Origin: JAIBBG01 sp043748015
Lineage (GTDB): Bacteria; Bacteroidota; Bacteroidia; Flavobacteriales_D; Sanyastnellaceae
Reading direction: 5' to 3'
Assembly: GCA_043748015.1 (NCBI GenBank)
Contig: JAYTOA010000005.1
Coordinates: 1 to 14,270 of the forward strand
DNA length: 14,270 nucleotides
Shown here: piece after piece, positions 7,654 through 12,957 of the stretch
How positions within the stretch are numbered: the stretch's first letter is position 1
Layout of the letters: each line of letters begins with the position of its first letter
The notes under the pieces: generated by a model
Told to the model about the DNA's origin: nothing
The model's input: the letters and a program-made list of their open reading frames with translations, nothing else
Database searches by the model: none
Program-made: the position numbers and the translations under genes

Positions 7654-9558
7654 TTACTTTTTCACAGCTTTTTGCTTCTGCAGTTTTTGCGCATCTTCCA
7701 ATCGTTGCATGAAACCACTCTTTGTCTTAGGCTTCTTCTTGTTGTTTTCAATTTTCGCGCGAATAGCATTTTCATCAATAAAATATTTCTTGATTGCCCA
7801 CATCTGACCAATGCTGACCATGTTGGCGAAGAAGTAATACAAACTCAACCCGGAAGGCTGACTATTGAAGAAGAACAACATCATGATGGTGAATAAATTC
7901 ATCATCACTTTCATGTTCGGCATACCCGGCTGTTGTGCCATTTGCGGTTGAGCACCCATGCTCATTTTAGAATATACAAACGTGGAGATACACATCAAAA
8001 TCGTGAATCCACTGATGTGATTCCCATAGATAGAACTCAACACAGGAATGTTCTGCGTCCAGCTGTAAACGCTGTCATAAGCTGCGAGATCATCCGCCCA
8101 TAAAAATCCTTGACCACGCAATGCAATTTCCGCGGGGAAAAATCGGAACATAGCATAGAGAATTGGCATCTGAAGCAAAACAGGAATACATCCCGCAAAA
8201 GGATTTACACCCGTCTGACGATACAAGGCCATTGTTGCCTGCTGCTTCTGCACAGCATCTTTTCCCTCAAACTTCTTGTTGATTTCGTCAATCTCAGGTT
8301 TGAGAACGCGCATCTTAGCACTGCTCAAAAAGTTCTTCCATGTGATAGGAAAAAGCACCGATTTGATAACAAGCGTAACGATCAAAATGATCAAACCCCA
8401 GCTGCCAATAAATGATGAGAAAAACCAGAACAATGGACGGATGCAATACCTGTTGACAGTTCCGATAATGCTCCAACCATAGTCGATCACATGATCAAAC
8501 TCAACGGCTTCAAATTTCTTCAGCTCTTGGTAATCATTCGGTCCAAAATAGAATGTCATGCTCGTAGAAGCAGATGCTCCAGGTTGAATTGGCAGGAGCA
8601 AATTCGCCCAGTAGAATTTTGTGTGAGTTGAGTCCAGACTAACATTGATCTGGAGATTGGAACCTACACCAAAGCCATCGTTGGAAATAATTGCTGCAGA
8701 GAAATAATCTTGCTTGAATGACATCCAGTTCAACTTCTTCTCAGTTACATATGCATCGCCACTGGATTCGCTGAGATAATCGCGATCCTCTTCCATTTCA
8801 CGATAGTAAACAGAAGATCTTGCGCGCTCTGCCGCTATTCCTTTTTCATTGGTAAGTCCGGCAGCAAACCATTCAAGATTGATCGGCTTCGATGAAAGCT
8901 CCAGATCATCACCCATACCGACGATGTTCACCTTCATATCCAAGCCATAACTATTCGGTTGAAGTGAATAGATAAGTTCGAAATACTTCGCGGGATCTGC
9001 TGAATTCATTCGCATCACAAGCTGCTGACCAGCACCTTTTGCATCAACATATTCAGCACTCGGCGTGAAATAGAACTCATCACTTTTGAAGGAACCCTTT
9101 CCATAAAGATTCAGGATCAGTTTCATTTTGGAAAGGCTATCACTCCAGAGTTTGATATTCTCCTTGGTCAGATATGACTTGTATCCATCCTGCAGTTCGG
9201 CCATCGAGATCATACCACCCTTAGTATTGAGCGTCACTTTGATTTTTCCATTTTCGAGGACAACATCTTTAGCTTCACCAATTGTAGCCAGAGCCAGTAT
9301 GCCATATTTGTCGTTGGCAACGGAAAGATTCAAAGTTTGATCCTCAGCGACAGCGGGAGTTTGCGTTGCCTCTGGAGCCGCGCTTTCAGGCGTAACCACA
9401 GGTTTTGGATTAAGGGCCTCAATATTTGCGAGGCTATCCAATCTGGCTTGTTCTACAATAGCAAAATCTTTCTGCAAATTGGTCTGATACCACGAGAAAC
9501 CTATGAGGAGGAGAAGCATCAGCGAGAAGCCGATGATGGTGTTTTTGTCAAATTTCAT
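7654..9558 (-). CDS. yidC: Membrane protein insertase YidC, 634 aa
   Basis: Inserts and folds inner-membrane proteins, alone or with SecYEG. The layout is that of Gram-negative YidC: a first membrane segment at 7-24, an A/P/E-rich linker (about 45-75), a large periplasmic beta domain (about 95-345), then the conserved insertase core. The core has SWGLIILIVTLVIKSVLFPIT (386-406), where K399 sits at the place of E. coli R366 in the hydrophilic groove. It continues with the cytoplasmic hairpin SSAKMRVLKPEIDEINKKF (412-430), the NPFAGCIPVLLQMPILYAM segment (452-470), and later membrane segments near 514-530, 550-566 and 570-590. A lysine-rich tail (591-634) may contact the ribosome. Length is normal for Bacteroidota. 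It heads the yidC-DUF6438-S46 unit; pyrG, which I would expect beside yidC in many relatives, is not in the window. Confidence 0.97.
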   Translation of the reverse strand: MKFDKNTIIGFSLMLLLLIGFSWYQTNLQKDFAIVEQARLDSLANIEALNPKPVVTPESAAPEATQTPAVAEDQTLNLSVANDKYGILALATIGEAKDVVLENGKIKVTLNTKGGMISMAELQDGYKSYLTKENIKLWSDSLSKMKLILNLYGKGSFKSDEFYFTPSAEYVDAKGAGQQLVMRMNSADPAKYFELIYSLQPNSYGLDMKVNIVGMGDDLELSSKPINLEWFAAGLTNEKGIAAERARSSVYYREMEEDRDYLSESSGDAYVTEKKLNWMSFKQDYFSAAIISNDGFGVGSNLQINVSLDSTHTKFYWANLLLPIQPGASASTSMTFYFGPNDYQELKKFEAVEFDHVIDYGWSIIGTVNRYCIRPLFWFFSSFIGSWGLIILIVTLVIKSVLFPITWKNFLSSAKMRVLKPEIDEINKKFEGKDAVQKQQATMALYRQTGVNPFAGCIPVLLQMPILYAMFRFFPAEIALRGQGFLWADDLAAYDSVYSWTQNIPVLSSIYGNHISGFTILMCISTFVYSKMSMGAQPQMAQQPGMPNMKVMMNLFTIMMLFFFNSQPSGLSLYYFFANMVSIGQMWAIKKYFIDENAIRAKIENNKKKPKTKSGFMQRLEDAQKLQKQKAVKK

Positions 9559-9577
9559 TTCTTCTTAAAAAGGCGCG

Positions 9578-9609
9578 CAAAAGTCGTGATTTGTAAGGGG
9601 ATTTTCAGA
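9578..9609 (-). promoter_or_regulatory. Candidate yidC promoter
   Basis: On the minus strand TCTG (9609-9606) is followed after 20 bp by GACTTTTG (9585-9578), each one mismatch from the Bacteroidota TTTG and TAnnTTTG elements. The box ends 19 nt before the yidC ATG. The -33 half lies in the small TTCAGA/TCTGAA inverted repeat (9604-9609 with 9614-9619), next to the left cassette repeat. Confidence 0.3.
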
Positions 9610-9618
9610 ATTATCTGA
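9583..9618 (+). pseudogene. Possible relic of a second GxxExxY gene 3' end
   Basis: Read on the plus strand this stretch encodes VVICKGIFRII followed by TGA. The end of the intact GxxExxY gene reads VSFFRIVNNI then TGA. At DNA level TTTTCAGAAT (9602-9611), ATCTGAA (9613-9619) and GGGT (9620-9623) recur in the same order at 10129-10138, 10149-10155 and 10158-10161; the later copy is longer by a 9-nt in-frame block plus 2 nt. No upstream part of such a gene is visible, because yidC starts at 9558 on the other strand. It could also be chance similarity. Confidence 0.25.
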
Positions 9619-9623
9619 AGGGT

Positions 9624-9655
9624 TTCACGCAGATTCAGCAGATTGAGGCAGATTT
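9624..9655 (+). repeat. Left inverted repeat of the GxxExxY cassette
   Basis: Starts with TTCACGCAGATT and holds three CAGATT words at 9630, 9639 and 9649, that is spaced 9 and then 10 bp from the outside inward. It matches the reverse complement of 10230-10261 at 27 of 32 positions. Confidence 0.8.
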
Positions 9656-9664
9656 ATTATACTT

Positions 9665-9728
9665 GTTATGCCACATAACTAATTGAAAATTATTGACTAA
9701 GGGAAGTTATGCAATGTGATGGATCACA
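9665..9728. promoter_or_regulatory. Cluster of small inverted repeats upstream of the GxxExxY gene
   Basis: GTTATG (9665-9670) and CATAAC (9674-9679) form a 6-bp stem with a CCA loop; CATAACT (9674-9680) can instead pair with AGTTATG (9705-9711). A separate pair TGTGAT (9715-9720) and ATCACA (9723-9728) is 2 bp apart. They lie 30-95 bp ahead of the gene and could be regulator-binding sites or competing hairpins. No known operator is matched exactly. Confidence 0.35.
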
Positions 9729-9758
9729 CAGAAATTAGAGTGCGCCGAAATTTGAACA

Positions 9759-10154
9759 ATGAAAAAAGCAACGACGATCAATGAAATATCCTTTGGCATC
9801 AGAGGCGCCGCATTCAAGGTACATTCCGCGCTTGGACCCGGCCTATTTGAGTCTGTTTATGAAAAAGCACTTGAAATTGAGTTGCAGGCAAAAGAATTTG
9901 AAATAAAATCACAAGTTGTCCTTCCTGTAATTTACAAAGGACTTAATCTGGACGCAGGCTTTAGATTGGATATTCTGGTAAACGATGAGGTAATTGTTGA
10001 GATCAAATCTGTCGAGAGCCTGTCAGAAATTCACTTTAAACAATTGACGACTTATCTTAAACTAACAAATAAAAAACTAGGGCTCCTCATCAATTTCAAC
10101 TCCATTTCTCTGATAGATAAGGTGAGTTTTTTCAGAATCGTGAACAACATCTGA
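9759..10154 (+). CDS. GxxExxY family protein, 131 aa
   Basis: A small soluble protein of the GxxExxY family (known as PF13366/TIGR04256-type), whose role is not established. The naming motif is complete: GLFESVY (G28, E31, Y34) after KVHSALGPG (20-28). The second half reads FRLDILVNDEVIVEIKSV (68-85) and then HFKQLTTYLKL (92-102). D71, E81-x-K83 and Q95-xxx-Y99 are placed as in PD-(D/E)XK nucleases of the RecB type, so a nuclease-like fold is plausible but activity is inference. No signal peptide or membrane segment is present, so it should be cytoplasmic. Length is normal for the family. The ATG is preceded by GAAATTTG at 4 nt and by no Shine-Dalgarno site. It is the only gene between the two inverted repeats and shares no operon with its neighbours. 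Confidence 0.9.
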   Translation: MKKATTINEISFGIRGAAFKVHSALGPGLFESVYEKALEIELQAKEFEIKSQVVLPVIYKGLNLDAGFRLDILVNDEVIVEIKSVESLSEIHFKQLTTYLKLTNKKLGLLINFNSISLIDKVSFFRIVNNI

Positions 10155-10211
10155 AAAGGGTCATTACAAATCGATGCGATGCAAATCCGTCGGTACATTT
10201 TAGTTTCAAGA

Positions 10212-10254
10212 AGATTTTGCAATAAAAAAAAATCTCCTTAAATCTGCAAAATCT
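10212..10254. repeat. 10-bp inverted repeat overlapping the right cassette end
   Basis: AGATTTTGCA (10212-10221) is perfectly complementary to TGCAAAATCT (10245-10254), with 23 bp between. The right arm is part of the right terminal repeat; the left arm is an extra, oppositely oriented copy of the same words. An RNA or single-stranded DNA of this end could fold into a hairpin. No T run follows, so it does not look like a terminator. Confidence 0.6.
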
Positions 10255-10261
10255 GCGTGAA
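10230..10261 (-). repeat. Right inverted repeat of the GxxExxY cassette
   Basis: Ends with AATCTGCGTGAA, the exact reverse complement of the left repeat's outer 12 bp. Its three words AATCTG (10250), AATCTG (10241) and AATCTC (10231) are spaced 9 and then 10 bp from the outside inward, mirroring the left repeat. It ends 33 bp before the start of the ABC permease gene. Confidence 0.8.
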
Positions 10262-10294
10262 GCACCAACTCCAGACTTTCCCCATTTTTGCCCC

Positions 10295-11284
10295 GTGTTA
10301 AGAACAGTCTCCATCTTCATTCTACTGCTCATCCTCTTCACGCTGGAACTCGTCCTCGGTTCAGTTCACATAGCATTTGAGGATGTTGTGAATGTGCTTT
10401 GTGGCAATGGGTCGGAAAACACCTATCGCATCATCATTCTGGAATCGCGACTTCCACGGGCAACTGCTGCCATTCTTGGTGGCGGCGGACTTGCGTTAAG
10501 TGGATTATTGATGCAAACGTTATTTCGCAATCCGCTTGCCGGACCATCGGTACTTGGCATCACCTCGGGAGCTTCACTAGGTGTCGCACTAACGGTCCTT
10601 GCTGTTGGTGGAAGTATAAGTGCGTCGTCGACCATCGCACTGACTGCCTTGGCTGCGCTTGCCGGAGCTTTCATAGTGCTGTTCATCGTCATGGCGGTTG
10701 CTGAGAAATTATCCGACAACACTGCTTTACTCATTTTCGGAATTATGCTCAGCTTCTTTACCGGAGCTATCGTGAATGCGCTACAATTCAAATCTTCCAA
10801 TGAATCGTTGCGCAGTTTCATCAATTGGGGAATGGGAAGTTTCGCAGAGACGTCAAAGCCGGAAATTGTAATTCTTGCGTTGTCTGTAGTCATAGGCATA
10901 TTCATCACCGCCTTCATTCTTCCTCGATTGAACCTTCTTTTACTCGGCGAAGATTACGCTCAAAGTATGGGTGTGAACGTGCGCGGCACAAGGCTTCTGA
11001 TTATTCTTGCAACAGGAATTTTAGCGGGAATCATCACCGCTTTTTGTGGACCTGTTTCATTTATTGGTCTTGCTGTGCCGCATCTTGTGCGAACATGGCT
11101 TCGCACTTCAAACCATCCCAGACTATTCGTTCCGGTAATACTTGCGGGTGCTACCATTGGCGTGCTCTGCGATCTGCTTGCACGTCTATTGGAATTACCA
11201 CTCAACACCATCGCCTCGGCCCTCGGCGCTCCTGTTGTTGTTTACATTGTATTGAGAGGCACGAAATCAAAGGCCATTATTTGA
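10295..11284 (+). CDS. FecCD-type ABC transporter permease, 329 aa
   Basis: Inner-membrane permease for iron-siderophore, haem or cobalamin import. Family marks appear in order: SRLPRATAAILGG (51-63), LFRNPLAGPSVLGITSGA (76-93), the coupling region LLGEDYAQSMGVNV (216-229), GPVSFIGLAVPHLVR (252-266) and LNTIASALGAPVVVYIVLR (303-321). Several hydrophobic spans between these agree with the usual ten membrane helices, and the length is typical. The start is GTG at 10295-10297; the next in-frame ATG would lose the first helix and the RLPR motif. A CATTTTTG box lies 4 nt before the GTG. The ATPase gene follows 1 bp after the stop codon, so the two are translationally close and should form one transporter. 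The ligand is not readable from sequence, and no substrate-binding protein or TonB receptor is adjacent. Confidence 0.95.
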   Translation: MLRTVSIFILLLILFTLELVLGSVHIAFEDVVNVLCGNGSENTYRIIILESRLPRATAAILGGGGLALSGLLMQTLFRNPLAGPSVLGITSGASLGVALTVLAVGGSISASSTIALTALAALAGAFIVLFIVMAVAEKLSDNTALLIFGIMLSFFTGAIVNALQFKSSNESLRSFINWGMGSFAETSKPEIVILALSVVIGIFITAFILPRLNLLLLGEDYAQSMGVNVRGTRLLIILATGILAGIITAFCGPVSFIGLAVPHLVRTWLRTSNHPRLFVPVILAGATIGVLCDLLARLLELPLNTIASALGAPVVVYIVLRGTKSKAII

Positions 11285-11285
11285 T

Positions 11286-11933
11286 ATGAATAGTCCATTG
11301 ATACATATCGAAAATCTCGCAATCGGCTATAAAGGAAAAACCATTCTAGATCATTTCAATCTCGATATTTTCAAAGGGGAAATGATTGGACTCAAAGGAC
11401 GCAACGGACGTGGAAAAACTACCTTATTGAAAACCATTTGCGGTTTGATTCCTCCACTTTCCGGTGATATTCTCTACGAGGGAAAAAACATTCAATCTTT
11501 GTCGGCAATCGAACGTGCCCGTAGTATCAGCATCGTCTTGACACAGCGTGTCTTGTTACAAGGAATTACTGTTAGGGCATTGGTCGAAATGGGAAGATTT
11601 CCCAATCTCGGACGGGTTCATTTCGAAAACGATTCTGACTCAACACTCATTGATAATTGTCTCGAAAAGCTAAATATCCGGCATCTTGCTGAAAAACCTC
11701 TTGCGGAAATTTCTGATGGCGAATTGCAAAAAGCAATGATTGCACGCGCACTTGCACAACAAACTCCGGTCATTTTAATGGATGAGCCTACAGCATTTCT
11801 TGACTATGTCGCGAAGGATGAATTGTTCCAATTGTTGTCATCATTGATAGCAAAAGAAGGCGTCTCCATTCTTTTTTCAAGTCATGATATTGATTCAATG
11901 AAGCAAGTTTCAACACGGATCATTGAGCTATAA
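11286..11933 (+). CDS. Iron-chelate/cobalamin-type ABC transporter ATPase, short form, 215 aa
   Basis: Energises the adjacent FecCD-type permease. Walker A is GRNGRGKT (38-45), the Q-loop Gln is Q87 in VLTQRV, the signature is the variant ISDGE (142-146) in place of LSGGQ, Walker B is VILMDE with E167 as the catalytic base, the D-loop is FLD (171-173) and the switch His is H200 in SSHD. All parts needed for ATP hydrolysis are present. The protein stops at RIIEL, directly after the switch region, whereas most FecE/BtuD relatives run on for about 35-45 residues; no continuation is visible in the other frames of the next 60 bp. It may be a natural short form, since the core is intact. The ATG is 1 bp after the permease stop codon. 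Confidence 0.93.
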   Translation: MNSPLIHIENLAIGYKGKTILDHFNLDIFKGEMIGLKGRNGRGKTTLLKTICGLIPPLSGDILYEGKNIQSLSAIERARSISIVLTQRVLLQGITVRALVEMGRFPNLGRVHFENDSDSTLIDNCLEKLNIRHLAEKPLAEISDGELQKAMIARALAQQTPVILMDEPTAFLDYVAKDELFQLLSSLIAKEGVSILFSSHDIDSMKQVSTRIIEL

Positions 11934-11980
11934 TTTGATTTGTTTTGGTAGTAAACGCATCGTTCTCTTCGCCGAAATAT

Positions 11981-11988
11981 TATATTTG
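11981..11988 (+). promoter_or_regulatory. Possible -7 box ahead of the 12123 lipoprotein gene
   Basis: TATATTTG is an exact TAnnTTTG match in the 189-bp gap after the ATPase. No convincing TTTG lies 19-21 bp upstream. It would give a leader of about 130 nt. I see no clear terminator in this gap. Confidence 0.3.
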
Positions 11989-12122
11989 ATTAAGGCATAA
12001 CGCTTTTAACCAACCTGAGCGGTAGCGCTTTATTCAAAAATAAATATGTGTGACTGATATTAAAAACACGATTACGACTTTAATTAGCCACATAATCACC
12101 AAACACTCCAAAACTCAACCAC

Positions 12123-12806
12123 ATGAATCGACATGTATTCTTCACTGCTTTGCTAATTCTTTTAAGTTCCATACTGGTCCAGTCGTGTACAATAGAGAAA
12201 AGAAAATATACAGGCGGTTTCAATGTAGAATGGCATCATGAATCCAGGAAGACGGAATCACCGAAGACGACTATGTATGAAGACCGCGCAGAGACAACTG
12301 TGATTGCTGAGGAGAATGTGGCTATAACAACTAAAGTTGAAGAAATCGCATCCAAAACGGAGGAACCGATAATTGCAGAAGAGAATGTAACAGCGCAGAT
12401 TGAAAATAAGCGAATTCCAACATTTGAACCTTCAAAGAAAAAATCAATTACTGCAATACTACCACTGCTGAATGCAGCAGGTTCATGGACTGATATTGCT
12501 CACGCGGAGAAATCGAAGAAGAAGAAGAAAGGTTCAATGGGAACCATTTCCGGACTATTCGGTGCGCTTTCGTGGCTTGCCATCATAATCCTGATCGCCA
12601 TAGCTACAAAAAATCCGGTAACAGCTGGTTTTGCAGCAATAATGTCCCTTGCGGCATTTCTTTTTGCACTGATGGCAATGATATTTGGTGGAATTGCAAT
12701 CAAAAAAGCGAAAAAGGGAGCGGGTCGTGGAGGAGCTATTCTGGGAATCACGCTCAGTTCTATCTATTTCATTTTTTTGCTGATCGGCTTGATTTTGCTA
12801 CTATAG
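12123..12806 (+). CDS. Lipoprotein with three C-terminal membrane segments, 227 aa
   Basis: The SPII signal ends LVQSC with the lipid Cys at 22, followed by TIEKRKYTGGFNVEW, a start I associate with a widespread, uncharacterised Bacteroidota family. Residues 40-105 are polar and low in complexity, with IAEENV present twice (61-66 and 84-89). A lysine cluster (130-136) precedes three hydrophobic stretches at about 142-163, 166-193 and 206-227, of the kind seen in DUF4190-like proteins. Glycine- and lysine-rich turns (KKAKKGAGRGG, 194-204) separate the last two. Having both a lipid anchor and membrane helices suggests an inner-membrane protein. Function unknown. The ATG at 12123 gives a standard signal. 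It stands alone, 189 bp after the ATPase and 151 bp before ugd. Confidence 0.8.
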   Translation: MNRHVFFTALLILLSSILVQSCTIEKRKYTGGFNVEWHHESRKTESPKTTMYEDRAETTVIAEENVAITTKVEEIASKTEEPIIAEENVTAQIENKRIPTFEPSKKKSITAILPLLNAAGSWTDIAHAEKSKKKKKGSMGTISGLFGALSWLAIIILIAIATKNPVTAGFAAIMSLAAFLFALMAMIFGGIAIKKAKKGAGRGGAILGITLSSIYFIFLLIGLILLL

Positions 12807-12957
12807 GAGAATGCAGCAACCATATGACCATTCACGTCATTGCCTAAGTTTAAAGAAGTCCGCCGGCAAGCCTTGCATCAATAAAAATCAGTAGGCCGGA
12901 TGACCGATGTTTCAGCAATTCTGCCCTAAATTCGCGGGCTCTAAAACATTTCTTACT

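Larger units (their letters stand above)
9624..10261. mobile_element. Putative cassette: GxxExxY gene between mirrored inverted repeats
   Basis: A 638-bp unit bounded by 32-bp imperfect inverted repeats (27 of 32 positions identical, outer 12 bp identical: TTCACGCAGATT). It contains one gene, the GxxExxY protein, plus short hairpins on both sides. I see no transposase and no obvious target-site duplication at the two ends, so movement would have to be by other means or be catalysed in trans. It lies precisely between the divergent yidC and FecCD-type permease genes. Boundaries are taken as the outer ends of the matching repeats. Confidence 0.5.

Noticed and set aside
9715..9728. CRP-like site TGTGA-N4-TCACA
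   Set aside because: The classical CRP spacing is six bases, here it is four, and Bacteroidota regulators need not use that motif; kept only as an inverted repeat.
10129..10157. Terminator for the GxxExxY gene (TTTTCAGA / TCTGAAAA)
   Set aside because: The arms are AT-rich, the loop is 13 nt, the stop codon lies within it and no T run follows.
9613..10275. Target-site duplication flanking the GxxExxY cassette
   Set aside because: The bases directly outside the two repeats (AAGGGT on the left, GCACCA on the right) do not match, so no duplication can be claimed.
10423..10917. Minus-strand open frame of 164 codons within the permease gene
   Set aside because: Shadow of a conserved FecCD permease; composition is that of an antisense frame.
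11998..12035. Structured RNA or terminator in the gap after the ATPase (AGCGGTAGCGCT region)
   Set aside because: The words look repetitive but do not form a stem beyond a 6-bp self-palindrome.
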